This document shows, one piece after another, positions 12,271 through 24,499 of a DNA stretch of 64,000 nucleotides (the stretch's first letter is position 1; every line of letters begins with the position of its first letter). The translations under genes and the position numbers were made by a program. Location: positions 936,547 through 1,000,546 of the forward strand of contig NW_006920422.1 in NCBI RefSeq assembly GCF_000344685.1, given 5' to 3'. Under the pieces are notes generated by a model, which saw nothing but the letters and a program-made list of their open reading frames with translations, was not told where the DNA came from and did no database searches. The DNA comes from Gloeophyllum trabeum ATCC 11539. Lineage: Eukaryota; Basidiomycota; Agaricomycetes; Gloeophyllales; Gloeophyllaceae.

Positions 12271-14063
12271 CTAGCCAGCAGCATTCTTGCGGCTCCGGAC
12301 GACTTTGTTCCTCAGAGCCTTTTCCTTGAGCTCATGCTCTCTTTTCTCCAACTCCATCTTATGTTTCAGCGTATCCGGGGTATCCTATATTCACAAGGGT
12401 TCACAAACAAGGCATGGGACGGGGGAGGACGATGCGGCGTGATTAATCCTCGTTGTCCGAAGAACGAGCAGACGGGGTACCTGCCTCATTCTTCCGCTTC
12501 TCCGCTTCAGCCTGGCCCTTGATCTTGAGCTCACCCCCATCCTCTCTTTTTTCGTCCACCTCCATCCGATCATCCGCATCTCTATCCTTGCGCTCGGGTG
12601 TCCTGCTCCGGCTTCGACTGCTAGACCTGCCGCCCTTTCTGACTGGTCTAGCGTCCCTGCTAGAGCTCCTAGCGCGGCCTTTCCTGATGCTGGCATCCGA
12701 ACCTCGCCTCCTCCGCAGTGGTGGAGGCGGAGACCTCGAGCCGGAAACAGAACGACTGCGTCTCCGCCTGGGAGGCGGGCTCGGACTACGTCGACCACCA
12801 TACCGCCTGGGTGGGGAGCGAGAGAAGCTGCGCGAACGCGAGTATCGTCGCCTCCTCGGGGGTGGGCTACGGCTAAAGTCCCTGTCCCTTCGCCGAGGCG
12901 GAGGTGGTGACATGGATATCGATCGAGGCCTGCGACGCCTGGGAGGAGGAGACCGCGATGGGGAACGAGACAGCGAACGTCGAGGCGGAGGGGAACGTCG
13001 GGGAGGAGGGGAACGCCGGCGGCGGGGAGGCGAACGGTATCGCCTTGGTGGGGAGCGCGAGGGCAAAGGTGTGCGTCTGCGGGGAGGTGGAGAGCGTGAG
13101 ATTGGGCGACGATGGGGAGGGGGAGACCTGGAGAACGACCGCCTGCGCGGGGGAGGGGAACGAGGCGGGGGTGAGCGGGAACTACGAGTGGAGAAAGGGG
13201 GCGTCCGGGAACCGGAACGGCCACGACGGGGAGGAGGGGAGCGAGGACGCTGCATTGGAAATATGAAAAACTGGGAAAAGATTGTAATCCACCAGGAGTG
13301 CTCACCCCGGCTCTGGCACCCCATCCGCTGTCTCTGGGGCGGTCGTCCATGCCACGGCCCCGCCCTCTCCCTCGGCCTCTTCCGCGGCCTCTGCCACCCC
13401 CACGCTCACGCTCTTCACGTTCATTTTGCCGTATCTCATCAAGACGTGCTCGACGGTCACGTTCATTAAGCGCCCCCGAGTCCCTCTCGGCAGCCTTCCT
13501 CATCTCTTCCTTTTTCTCCTCCAAGAACCGTTTCGGTACACCGCCTAACGAGTCTTGGGCCTCCAGCAGCAGTTCCCACAACGCAGACATGAATTCTGCA
13601 GTGTGGTTCGTGAGGAACCCCGTCAGGTTGATCTGCATCTTTTTAGGGTCGGGAGTCTAACAGAGCGAAGTGAGCTTGCGAACGTGTGTGAGCGGAGGCT
13701 GCGCGTACCGGCTGTGAGGGGTCCTCTAGTAGACCCATAGCGTACTCAACAACGACTTCGTCTTCAAAACCGACGAGCTCAACGACCTTCTTAGCGATCC
13801 ATGGTCTAATCACGTCGAGGTTCACTTTGCGCATGTCCACCTATGAAACAATGAGAATGGGCTCGTTCAGACTATTCATTGGGGCTACCTTCTTGTCAAA
13901 TGTAGCCGGAAACTTCATCGTTTTCAGGAGCTTCATCTCCTTGTCGGAAAACCGGCGGTCCTGCTCGGCTGATGTGCCTTTGAAGAACCCTATGACAAAG
14001 GGTTTCACGCGTCAGAGTACATTGAGAACGCGGATTACTGAGTCGCTTACCAGCGTCAGCCAT
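12271..14063 (-). CDS. PWI-domain SR splicing coactivator (SRRM1-like)
   Basis: Nuclear pre-mRNA splicing cofactor that bridges SR proteins and snRNPs. Exons 14063-14051, 13989-13889, 13840-13709, 13656-13306 and 13249 onward. Residues 1-120 are a PWI domain: GFFKGTSAEQDRRFSDKE, then VDMRKVNLDVIRPWIAKKV with the signature PWI, then KKMQINLTGFL. A charged linker with an RG repeat follows, then about 200 residues of RSPPPRRR-type RS repeats. Two ends are possible. Reading on reaches TAA at 12443-12445 (467 residues). A GC-AG intron at 12484-12385 would instead add an exon 12384-12271 (KMELEKREHELKEKALRNKV), giving 491 residues. That coil resembles the conserved C-terminus of fungal homologues, so I favour the spliced form. 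Confidence 0.88.
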
Positions 14064-14347
14064 TATGAAAGTCCTGCGCTGGCTGTTTTATAAAGATTGA
14101 ACGTGGGTGTCGTGAACAATGTCGGCGACGACTTCTACGCTGACAGTGCAGTGGCGCGACACAAGAAGCAATCAGACCGTGGGAAACTAGTATGAAGGAC
14201 TGTAAGTGACAGTAAGTCTCAAGTCAGACTTAGCGCTTCAAAGTTCAAGGTTATAAGAGAACTCATAAAGGATCATGCAGGTAGTCGAGATTTATCAATT
14301 CACAGACAGAAACCTGCATTTACTGACAAGACAGAAGGACATATTCA

Positions 14348-15989
14348 TCACCATTCTCTCAGACAGCCGTCCTCCCCCCTCCACACCGTCCCTCGCCACG
14401 GTTTCTCAAGGATATGCTTCGCCGCGGTCTGCCGCACGAGCTCCTCGTTAATTTGGATTCCCAAGCCGGGACCTAGGAAACGCGGCACATTTCATCAGGG
14501 CTATAAATGACAGAACGTACGTGAATGCTGCTCACCTTTCAGGGCTTCGACATAGCCGTTCTGCAACTGGAACACACTCGGGTCTATCAGGTAGGTGTAC
14601 AGGTCCGCGCCTTTGTTGTAGTGGATCTATAGGCTACGTCAATTTCAACCGCCAATGAGGGTGGTATCCACGCACCTGCCAGCTCATTTCTTGGATGACA
14701 TCTAAAGTGGTCGAGCAGTCAGGACGATAGTAGGAGGGACAACAGGGAGGAGCGTGACATACAATTGGGCGAGGCCAGCCCAACCTGCATGCACGCCGCT
14801 AGAGCAATAGGCCCCATCGGACAGTGCGGTGCCAGGCCGACGTCGTACATCTCTGTTAGCGAAGCTATCCGGTGCAACTCGCTGATCCCGCCGCAGTGAG
14901 ACACCTATATTTCATCTCAACTCGTGAGATATATAGTAGGTTGACTCATAACAAAAGTGAAGACGCACATCAGGCTGCGCGATGTCGATAGCCCTCCTTT
15001 CGAGGTACGGCCGGAAGTCACTCCGGGTGTAGAGGCGCTCGCCCAGGGCGATGGGCGTCGACACGGCGTTGGAGAGGTCGGCGATCTCTTCCGCCTGAGT
15101 TGGGAGCAACGGCTCTATAGTTGCGGATTATGGTGTTAAGACTGGTTCAACGGTGTAGGTAACAAGTAGGCTCACCCTCGATGAAGAGCGGCTGATGCGG
15201 CTCCAGGAGCTTCGCCAGCTGCTTCGCCATAGCTTTATGCAGTCTCCCATGGAAGTCCACGCCAACGTCCATCCCGAGCGCTCGTACGTCTTTCACTCGT
15301 GATACGGTGTCCGCGAGCGCCGTGGGCGAATCGAGCCACCCGATAGAATCTACGAAACGTCAAGGACTGTTGGTCCATGCGAGAGCTGTAGCTTCGCCTA
15401 CCCGTCGCGTTCATCTTGACCGCCGTGAATCCTTGTGCCTTCCTCGCTGCGGCACCGTCAATAACATCACTGGGTTTGTCCCCTCCTATCCACCCATACA
15501 CTCTGATTCGGTCCCGTACTTTGCCGCCTAGGAGCTGATAGACAGGGACACCTAACTTCTTCCCTTTGATATCCCAAAGCGCAATATCCAAGCCGGAAAG
15601 CGCGGACTATAACGACGAAGATCAACTGGGGTAGTAATCCCCGTTACCGGAGGAGCTAAGATATGTACCATGAGCACCGGTCCGCCGCGGTAGAATCTGG
15701 CGCGATATGCATGTTGCCAGATGTCTTGGATCTGGTCAGCGTCTTTTCCCGTAAAGGTCTCCTTCAGGTCCAGGAATGCGCCTTCGACAGCTTCGGTGTG
15801 GGCTTCAAGGGTAGCCTCGCCCCATCCTACAAGGTCATCTGCGGTTTCGACGCGGACGAACAACCAGCGAGGAGGAAGCCGGAAGACCTTACCTCTCTCA
15901 TGTCAATACCTTCTTCAATCTGTGTAGTGGGAAGTCCTGCTCACCTCGATCTGACTGATGATGCTAGGGCTGCTCGCGGAGCTGGACAT
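14348..15989 (-). CDS. Enolase-superfamily dehydratase, D-galactonate dehydratase-like
   Basis: Member of the mandelate-racemase/muconate-lactonising group that removes water from sugar acids using Mg2+. Nine exons: 15989-15945, 15887-15669, 15606-15402, 15349-15176, 15114-14969, 14904-14763, 14701-14676, 14626-14536, 14472-14348; every join is in phase and the product is 390 residues, the usual size for galactonate dehydratase. Visible features: [31 protein letters not shown] at the end of the capping-to-barrel region; [13 protein letters not shown], which supplies a metal-binding Asp and the catalytic His; LFIEEPLLP with a metal-binding Glu; [15 protein letters not shown] with another; and [11 protein letters not shown]. 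The C-terminus ends with the tryptophan-rich DgoD-type tail. Substrate is inferred from family resemblance. No signal peptide is seen, so probably cytosolic. Confidence 0.9.
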
Positions 15990-16516
15990 CGTGACAGTCA
16001 ACGCGATCCTAGGTCTTTGCGTTATCCAGCAGAAATCACCGAGTCCCTCTGGCTAATGGAAAGACATAGGTCGACGTTCCGTCGTTTATCTATGTTTACT
16101 TTCCGTCAGCTGCTGCTCAAGCGGCCCGGCCTGTAAACCGGCAGAATACTGCAATTCGCCTAGCATACTGTCCCAAGCTTCGAGCTTCGAACGTAAGCCC
16201 CGTAAGGTATATCGCGTGAACCGTTCCGTATCCTCTGTGGTGGACAGTAGTGCGCGAAGAGACGAGAGACAAACGCTATGCCAATAGCATGCTGAACGAA
16301 TCCAAAAGCAAGTGAGAGGCGCGTCTCTTTGCCACGTTTCCGTTACTTGCACCTCCAGCCAGGTCCCGAACTCTGTGTCCGCTGGTCTCTCATTCCTTCC
16401 GCTGAGCGGGCATATAGTTCACTGAGGGCCTTATCTTCGACTTTACGATCTTCCAATAGTCTTTCCAGACGTCAGGTACTCGGGACCACCGAGTCTGCTA
16501 CTAGTACGCGTCTGCC

Positions 16517-17373
16517 ATGTATCCGTCCCGCCTTCCATGTTGCACGTCCCTGCTATCATGCTGCCTCGCTATCCTACTCCTCTCCGCCCCAACCTTCGCC
16601 ATTAAATTTACTCTGCAATCCTCCCGCTTCCCTCCAGCAAAATGCATCTGGAACACGGTACACGAGAACACGCTCGTCATCGTGACCGCCAACGTCGGCC
16701 CAGGGGACAAGCAGCGCGTAGACGTGGAAATTGTGGACAACAGTGCTACCAGGAACCAGTACTTGCACAAGAGGGACATCAATGGAGAGACGAGGCTGGC
16801 GATTACGACCCATGCGGAGGGGGATGTCGGGGTGTGCTTCCGGAATTACCTGGATGGTGGTGCGTGGCCGTCACTGCTGGCCTCGTAAAGCGCTCGTCTG
16901 ATTTACTGGGGCTGTCAAGATGTGCCTGACAAGGAGAGGCTAAAATATAGTCGCGTCATTGACTTGGACGTCGACATTGGGGCGGACGCCGTGGATTACA
17001 AGTACGTACAACTATACTCTAGTCCGACCCGGGTTCTGAAGATAATGTTGTCCATAGCGCTATTGCGAACCAGGAGTCGTTATCGGGGTTAGAGGTGGAG
17101 ATGCGCAAGCTCGAGGGCATCGTCCAGGAGATCGTCGACGAGATGAATTACCTAAAAGCGAGAGAAGAGCGGTTCTCGCAGACTAACGGCAGGTTTCCAG
17201 TCTTCCTCCCTTCCGCCTGTGACGCTGAATGCGGAACACGCGTTTTTGCAGAATCGACGTTACGACGAGTGCAAAACTTCTCGTGGTTCATCATATTCTC
17301 TTTGCTGGGACTCGGGGCATGGCAGATTTTCCATCTGCGAGCATACTTCAAGCGCAAGTACCTTATTGACTAG
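16517..17373 (+). CDS. emp24/gp25L/p24 family cargo receptor
   Basis: Type I membrane protein of COPI/COPII vesicles that cycles between ER and Golgi. Exons 16517-16859, 16920-17001, 17058-17188 and 17252-17373 give 225 residues. A signal peptide (CLAILLLSAPTFA) is followed by the GOLD domain with its two cysteines (AKCIWNTVHENTLV and GVCFRNYL). A coiled coil (LEGIVQEIVDEMNYLKAREE), one TM segment (FSWFIIFSLLGLGAWQIFHL) and a cytosolic tail FKRKYLID complete the family layout. The last intron (17189-17251) begins GCAGGT, a GC-AG intron; splicing it gives the expected TNESTLRRV junction. It is 63 nt and stop-free, so retention would add 21 residues and keep frame. Which p24 subfamily is unclear. 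Confidence 0.92.
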
Positions 17374-18075
17374 GCTCATCTCCCTTGTCGGATTCTGGGA
17401 CAGTATGTAGTCAGCCTAATCTATGTAGCGCTATTTTATGGGCTTCACTCTGGATATTACCCTTCAGCTATAGTGGGGCCTGCATTCCTGCTTAAGTACT
17501 GAAAAGTGCGGTCGCGCTTACAACCTCAGTGTTATACAGGTACCCAGGAGTGTCAGCGGATGCCTTAGGTGTGTTGCGATACCCTGACGTTATCCCTGCG
17601 CAACGGTGTTTACTCACCAGGTCCAACAGATCGCATACACGGCGCGTGCGCGGTATATTGGCCCGCACTAGTGAATATCTCGACCATTAGAAGTTAGTGC
17701 TTGGCTCCCCCCCTTCCAAAAGAAACGACTCGTGACATCACCACGCAATGAAGCCAACGTGACCCCACGCTCGGAAACTGCATTCCTAGCTCTCTCCCAT
17801 GGCCTTCCTGCGGTTGACGTGCTCTCCACCCTTTCAGGTACTCAAAGACGGTCCGATATTGCAATCTGCGAACGTCGGTGTGCTCGAAACTCGATTGTGG
17901 GCAGGCGGATGGGCTGCATGGAGTATCCTCCGCTGTTCAATGTGCACGTTCCACAGCTCGACAAGACGTCGAATGTCCTATACGCAACGCCAGTTACAAG
18001 TGTATTACCGACACCGTGGGCTGCAATGAGCTGCCTATTACACACCAAGATAAAAGGGCCGCAAGGTCAGCCTGG
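17374..18075. other. Intergenic stretch, one unassigned Cys-rich frame
   Basis: A plus-strand frame at 17878-18090 is rich in cysteine (spacing near C-x4-C-x14-C-x10-C-x8-C-x6-C), but it has no signal peptide or splice context that I can support. I treat the stretch as noncoding. Confidence 0.4.
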
Positions 18076-19761
18076 TCAGATGATGTCTGACTTCCCTGTG
18101 TTCCTCGAATAGACCGTGGCTGTAGTATCTGAGCATCCGATATCGGGGGCATCTCCCTTAGAACTGGCCATTCTACCAAGATTGATGTGCAGGCCGGGAT
18201 CGCCTGCTTGATCAGGGTGACTAAACTCGAGAGGAGGTAGGACACCAGTGTTGTCGTGAAATTCCGTGTTCCTGGTTCCCGGGGCGCTGTCGCGATTCAA
18301 ACCCACCAGCACGATGACCAAGGTCGGGATGATTCCCTGATGTAGCTATTCGTTAGTTAGATGCACTGACAGGACTACGTGGCTTCTTACGGCCAAGCCA
18401 TTTGCTAGATCTTCGACGTATCCCTGTCATATATCGTGGCGCGATAAGTCGGTGGTTATCCGATGCTTACCATACAAAGACATACAAAATATGGGTTTTC
18501 GATCCAACATAGTATAGCCAGGACAAACAGCGCGGCAGCGTAAAGGGACCCAGACTCAATTCTAGGACATGTTAGCCGTAGACGCTGCACGTACGTTCAT
18601 AACTTACAAGAGGTGCATGATGAAGAAATACTTCCTCCCGTGCCCTTGCCGGAAATGTTTACTTATATGGCGAGCCGAGGACCAGATGCGGTACGCTGAC
18701 ACGCACGCGTGAGTACAACGTCATGGCAAAGTAACGAAGTGCGTCACCTATCAAGCCTGTGATGAGGAGGTTATTGACGAAGTATATCGTATAACTTGCC
18801 CCTGCTAGAGGCCACACTTGTTTCGCTAGGTCATTCCATCCCGGAAGAGGAACAGGTGCGGCCAGCGGTGCGCGCATTCGGATCAAGTACATCTTCGCGG
18901 CCACGACCACGACGTCCAATCCGACACCTAAGTGAGACGATGTTAACATTGGCTGCACGTCGTCTGGCTCGAGGAGCAATCGTACCTGAACCTACTAGTA
19001 GCAGGAGGATGGGAAGGACGACAATCCACCGATGCCTACCCCAAACCATATAGCAGCGCCAGATCTTGCTCATCGTCAGCGGTAGCCAAGTGAAAGGTGC
19101 AAGAGAGCTTGCCAGAAGTCCATCTGTTACAAGGCTGCCAACGTGCTCAGCATGATATGCATCTCAGACCTAGTGGGGGACAGCATACACATTTGCAATC
19201 GTCACCGCATATTCTACGCAGACCAGCAAGTTATTGAAGTTCTTCCGGTCCAGCATCGTCGCAGCCACAGCATCCGCTGTCAGGGTTGACGAAAGCGTGG
19301 GCTTGCCGTCCGGGAGTTTGAGATATGTTTGCACTCGGATAGGAAGTGGCCCTGTGAGATCCCTAGCAAAGACAGCCACCAGCAAAGTACAGATCATTTG
19401 CGCTGTTGCACACAGGAACAACAGAGCGGTGACTATGAGGAGTCCTTTGCTGAACGCTGACTGGCGCCATCGCGAAAGGATGACACAGATCGATCCAGTG
19501 AACACCACGAGATGGACGCCTGCAAACACAAAATGTCTTCGTTCTAGTCTTGCACTATGTCCTTTACTACATGGTGCGCCTACCATAAAGTAGAGTCACA
19601 ACCTGAGGAGGGTTGCAGTGTTAGCTGGGTGCTTTAGACGAATGGTGGTACCACGCACCCAAAGCCCGATAATATTGTCCTATGGTATTCCCGGAATGAG
19701 ATAAGCACATTGCTGCCAGTGCGGACAGAACACTACTCACTCGCAGCAAACTAAGTGCCAT
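18076..19761 (-). CDS. Seven-TM-like fungal membrane protein, one unresolved junction
   Basis: Exons on the minus strand: 19761-19741, 19679-19659, 19602-19584, 19519-19191, 19123-19113, 19064-18986, 18927-18748, 18644-18608, 18561-18486, 18423-18391, 18336-18076, about 355 residues. Hydrophobic helices include VVTLLYGVHLVVFTGSICVI, LLIVTALLFLCATAQMICTL, WIVVLPILLLLVGS and SLYAAALFVLAILCW; DGLLIWRCYMVWG and GIIPTLVIVLVGL are typical of a large uncharacterised Agaricomycete family. The tail is hydrophilic. Intron 19112-19065 begins GCAAGC (GC-AG). The join between 19191 and 19123 is off by one base: the sequence would fit if one extra base were present, so either the gene is frameshifted or the assembly has an indel. 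Confidence 0.75.
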
Positions 19762-20236
19762 GGTGTCTGCTGCTGCCCGGCGGGAAATCGTGAGCGATGT
19801 CGACAATCAACAGCTGAGTCCGCCGTACTGCAGGCTTTGTGGGCCCGAACGGGCACTGCGGTTCATCACTCAACATGATGGACGAGGATAAACTCTAGTC
19901 GGCGGCGCCTACCAATAGAGTACCCATTGTAATGGGGTTAATCTGGGCCAAAGTTTGACACTGGTGCGGGGAAGTGACTGGTGTGACTGATGCTTTCAGG
20001 GACCCTCTAGTAGGACGAGTTATTGATCGGACGCCATGGTCAAGTAAACTACTTCACTCGACAGTGGCATACCCATAAGTTCGGTGTCCGCCGATATGTA
20101 TGGATACGGGCTGAGTCTACTGCAGCGGGACATGTAGCAGCTATGGACAGAATCAGCCTTTCATGGTGACGTCTATCGGCGTCCGAACGGATGCTGTATC
20201 ATCAGCCGCCACACCGGCTTAAAACGACGGACTCCA
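19762..20236. other. Intergenic stretch
   Basis: Upstream region of the seven-TM-like gene. No recognisable coding frame or RNA gene. Confidence 0.45.
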
Positions 20237-20829
20237 TCATTGACATGGCTCTGACCATCGGGCATGGAAAGCGGATTCCGTAGACAACGAACCGTCATCG
20301 AGTGTAGCTTCGACATCAGCGGAAAGCCAAAGTGCAAGGGCATATGCGATGGCCAGCCATATGCCTATGGCAATCAATGCCATTGCCAACAGCGAGAGTG
20401 TTTTGTGCGCTAGCCCACTGCGGAGTGATTGCTGAGTGAGCCTCGGCGGAATACTGCGAGCTCCGGATGCGGGGTATGCACTCGCGGCTGAAGATCATCA
20501 GATGCATATATCCCCAGTTCGAGATTTGCAACCGTTACCCTCGAGTGCGAACCTGAGGTGATTTCGCAGCTAATCAAGCTTTTGCTATCGAAATTCAGGG
20601 GAATAAGTTACGCCGTCCCAAGGATCGCCAATGTGGTCGTGTGCGCCGGCGGGCTCCTCCACCAGAGTTCAGCCAGAAGTCCATCAATAAAGTTCTCAAC
20701 TTCGCTCTGGAAAAGGAGTTCGGCGGCGCAGAGTGCGTTCACGGATATAACCAGCAGTACGTTGGAGCGCCCTTGGTTCTTCGTCCCAAGTTTCAAACCT
20801 TCCAGACACCAGAAGATATGCTTGGTCAA
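20237..20829 (-). pseudogene. Possible membrane-protein gene, frame-broken
   Basis: Two protein-like blocks lie on the minus strand, divergent from DUS1. The first (20829-20608) contains LLFQSEVENFIDGLLAELWW. The second contains NLELGIYASDDLQPRVHTPH and HPELAVFRRGSLSNHSAVG, then a strongly hydrophobic segment (TLSLLAMALIAIGIWLAIAY) ending at a stop at 20237-20239. The helix is in a different frame from the block before it: one base missing near 20410 separates them. I do not recognise the family. It may be a frameshifted gene or another single-base assembly error. Confidence 0.3.
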
Positions 20830-20921
20830 GAGTCAGAGATGTGACAAGCGATGACGGCGGTTCGCGTCCAAGGTCAACTTGAACTTGAAGCCACAAGCGC
20901 GATGCAATTCGCATCTTTACC

Positions 20922-22274
20922 ATGGACGACCACGACTTGCCCGACCTGAGTCTCATCGCAGCCCCGATGGTCAACCAGTCTGATCTACCGTTTCGTTTAC
21001 TAACCACCAAATACGGAGCAACGCTGACCTACACCCAAATGTTGCACCCGAACCGTCTGCTCGACGACCCCGAGTACCTCGCCTTCCACCTGCGCGATCT
21101 TGCGATATCGCAGCAGCTCCAACAACCGGTAGTCGTGCAGCTATGCGGTAATGATCCAGACGTCGTGGTGAATGGTGCTAAGAAGGTTGTGGGTGAATGC
21201 AATGGTGTAGGTAGGTTCAAGGGGCAATAAGCGAGCAGCGGCTTATCGGTGACCTGAAGCTTTATTCTGCTTGATGCAGACCTGAATTTGGGCTGCCCGC
21301 AATCCCATGCAAAGGACGGTCATTACGGGGCCTACCTCCTTGGACAGAAAGATTGGCCATTAGTAGCAAGCATCGGTGAGTCAATAGCCTATATCGCTAC
21401 ATGTACACAAGGCTGAACAAACAATACGATCTTATGAACGGCCGTCAAATGGCCCATATAGTCTCGTCCTTGTCTCAATCTCTGACGGTCCCAGTCTCTG
21501 CGAAGATCCGTCTATGCTCTCCCTCCTCCCAGACACTCCAGTTCGCTCATCTCCTGGAGGCGGCAGGTGCCTCTTGGATCACCCTCCATGCACGGCATGT
21601 GAGCGTGCGACGGCGTCGTCAGGGCGCAGCATTCTTAGACGAAGTAGCAAAGCTGAAGACGGGCAGTGAAGCGGTACCAGGCGTCAGTATCCCCGTAATT
21701 AGTAACGGGAACGTACGATATTGGGAAGACATCCCAAGAAACCTGGAACAGACGGGGGCCGATGGCGTGATGGTCGGTGAGACACTACTGAGGAATCCGT
21801 GGTAAGTCAGAGGAACACTTCCTTCTCGAGCCTCGTCGAAACGGTGTCCGCAATTGAGTGATTTCCAGTTTGTTTGACAAGACAGGCAGAATTCCGGATC
21901 CTATCCTAATTTCGCTGGAATATATTGATTTATGTCGCCAGCACCCCGAAACAGTCACACTGGACCAAATACAGGCGCACGTCAAACACTTGGTCGAGTT
22001 CCAGTGGTACGTACGCACCCTTGTTTGATGCCCCTACGTTGCTCATGCCCTGTCTCTGCATCAATATAGCTCTCGTAGCCCCTGGTATCAGAAGTTCCGT
22101 GGTTACCTTTCACGTTCAGCCTCTATCGACGAGATCGATCGCCTTCTGAGACGCAAGGTTCAGAGATGGAGGGGCCTATCACTCCTGGATGACAACGAGC
22201 AGCCAGACGACGACGAGGATGATGAAATTGAGGAGGGGGTTGGATCGTCCGTGGAAGTCACCCTCGATGGCTGA
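20922..22274 (+). CDS. DUS1: tRNA-dihydrouridine(16/17) synthase
   Basis: FMN enzyme that reduces uridine to dihydrouridine in the tRNA D-loop using NAD(P)H. Exons 20922-21210, 21280-21375, 21462-21801, 21869-22006 and 22070-22274 give 355 residues, all joins in phase. The N-terminus has APMVNQSDLPFRLL; VVQLCGNDPDVV is followed by the family signature LNLGCPQSHAKDGHYGAYLL, whose cysteine is the catalytic acid. Then come VPVSAKIRL, WITLHAR and IPVISNGNVRYWEDI, the phosphate-binding barrel strands, and ADGVMVGETLLRNP. The GHYGA variant and the spacing match Dus1 rather than Dus2-4. The tail is acidic (DDDEDDEIEEGV). Confidence 0.92.
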
Positions 22275-22820
22275 ATATGAAGATAAACGTGCGATACCCA
22301 CTCCTAGTTGCTTCTCGTCGATCTGTGGCTTCTTGCCTTATGAGCGGATCACCACCCCGCGACTGCTTCATGCGCGACGGTCGCACTGCAGGGTAGGGGC
22401 CCGCACCCATGTAGGTGGCGCGTCCGGGCATCGGGTATGCCCCTATCAAGAGATATATCCTGGACCTTGAATGCCCTTGTGAAATCAGGCTGGAAGTCCT
22501 TCCTGGCATATCAAAGACGGTACCGGTGGCTACCCAATTAGGCGCAAACTCACGACTCGCCACTCGTATGGGTGGACAGCGAATCACCTCTTCTTCCGCC
22601 TCAGTAGTCTTGACTTGCATTTACTCTATCATCCCTCCCGGACGATTGTAAGCTTTTGGGTGGTCTGGTGTAGTTGCGTAACGTGTTGTCCGTTGAGAGT
22701 GCCACACACATAATCTCTCGTAACGCATATTACGTGGCCCACGTGTTTACTGCAGGCTTACGATGGTCATCGACGACTTGCGCGATCAGCATGACGCTGC
22801 TGATGAGGAAGCAGCCATGA
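22275..22820. other. Intergenic stretch with opposed short frames
   Basis: A 120-codon minus frame (22258-22620) and a 78-codon plus frame (22415-22651) overlap here. Both are stop-free but neither shows a domain, and I cannot choose between them. Confidence 0.4.
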
Positions 22821-24376
22821 ATGTACTCTCTATTAAGGCGTACCACTACCGCCGCCGTCTTCCGTCAGTCGCAGCTGCGTCGTATTCCACCGCCAAGGCA
22901 ATTTCGTTGGACCATGAGCAGAAACGCTGAAGAGCAGTCGGATATCACGAGGCTGAAGTTCGAGGCGGATGGTTCGTTCAAGAGACTTGACTCTTCATTT
23001 AGAAACCAGATACAGAAGGGAGGAAAGTTCGAGCCAGAGAAAGGTAAGCATCGTATACAATGCAGTGTTTGACTCTTTCATCCGCCTTGCCCTCTCGGCG
23101 GGGAGAGATGGTATACCCGTTCTCTTGACGGGCACCCTCAAATCAAGGAAGGGAGTCGAGTGAGCGAGCGAATTGCAGAGTCTCGGGCAGGCAACTACCA
23201 GAAACACGCTCCAGCTGACATGAGCCGTTAGATCGGTATCATCTCTATGTTTCCTACGCGTGCCCTTGGGCGACCAGGGCCTTAATTGTCAGGAAACTGA
23301 AAGGGCTAGAGAACCTGATCGGTGTAACTGTGGTGTCCCCGCGCATGGGCGAACACGGCTGGCCTTTCGCCAACGCCCACAAATTCCCAGACGCAGACGT
23401 CGATCCTCTATATAATTCCGATCATGTCAAGGACCTGTACTTCCGCGCGGAACCTGAGTATGGTGGAAGGTCGGTACTGTGATCTGGATCAACTGCTGGA
23501 TGATGCATAGCTGACACATTCCTGTAGGTTCACGGTGCCTGTCCTCTGGGACAAGAAGCACGAGACTATCGTAAACAACGAGTCTTCAGAGATCATTCGT
23601 ATCTTCAACACGGCCTTCAATGAATTCTTGCCTGCCGATAAAGCCGCTATCGACATCTATCCCGAAAAGCTGCGGTTGCAGATCGACGAAGTCAATGCTT
23701 GGGTGTACGACACTGTCAACAGTAAGCCGTTGGGAAGCTTTTGTGATGCTACCCGAATTTACGGACATCTTCATTAGACGGTGTGTACAAGACAGGTTTC
23801 GCACGGACGCAGGAGGCGTACGAGAAAGCTCTATTCCCTCTGTTCGAATCGCTTGACAGGCTAGAGAAGATGCTGGAGGGAAAGCAGTACCTTATTGGCG
23901 ACGTCCTCACGGAGGCGGACATAAGGTTATTCGTGACCATCGTAAGTTGCATTTCACCGGGGCGATCACGAAATATTCACTCAGATGTGGCCCCCTTAGA
24001 TTAGATTCGACCCCGTGTACGTCGGGCATTTTAAATGTAATATTCGTACTATACGAGGAGGATACCCGGCCATAAATAAGTGAGTACACTGCCTTGATCC
24101 TAAATGTCTTCCTCTGTGTTTGGGGGTGGGCGCCGGGACTTCACTGACTGAACTCTGTACGTCCCAGATGGATGAAGAATCTGTACTGGAACCACCCTGA
24201 GTTCAAGGATACCACGAACTTTAACCACATCAAGACGCACTACTATTGGTCTCACCCCATTGTACGCCTTTCCGTTCTTTTCGCTTCGTCTGTTACGCCC
24301 CTTGCTGAACCGCTCGTAGATCAATCCCACCAGAATTGTGCCTGTGGGGCCTATCCCTGATATCGACCCGCTGTAA
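22821..24376 (+). CDS. Glutathionyl-hydroquinone reductase (Ecm4/omega-like GST)
   Basis: Reduces S-glutathionyl-(hydro)quinones with a second glutathione; in wood-decay fungi this recycles quinones from lignin and xenobiotics. Exons 22821-23043, 23232-23469, 23528-23721, 23778-23941, 24000-24079, 24168-24261, 24320-24376 give 349 residues. The N-terminal thioredoxin fold has YHLYVSYACPWATRALIVRK with the catalytic Cys; VPVLWDKKHETIVNNESSEI is the cis-Pro and glutathione-binding block. The helical domain carries YLIGDVLTEADIRLFVTI and RFDPVYVGHFKCN. The end (INPTRIVPVGPIPDI) is diagnostic of this class. The first 30 residues are basic (RRTTTAAVFRQSQLRRIPPP), possibly a mitochondrial leader, with an alternative start at MSRNAEEQ. 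Confidence 0.92.
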
Positions 24377-24499
24377 TCACTCAGGTTGTAAACTTGGCAG
24401 GAGAAATGTATCAATTATCATGTGATAAGCATGAAACTGGTCCAGCATCAGACTCACAGTTACCCTCGGAAGCACGGCTGGCAGGGCGTGGCATGCTTT

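Noticed and set aside
12453..13469. 338-codon plus-strand frame (and a 415-codon minus frame) over the splicing-factor gene
   Set aside because: The plus frame is the complement of the RS repeats. The minus frame runs through an intron; the spliced RS reading fits the family.
17878..18090. Cys-rich plus frame considered as a small secreted protein or hydrophobin
   Set aside because: No signal peptide, no CC doublets of the hydrophobin pattern, and it overlaps the 3' end of the seven-TM-like gene on the other strand.
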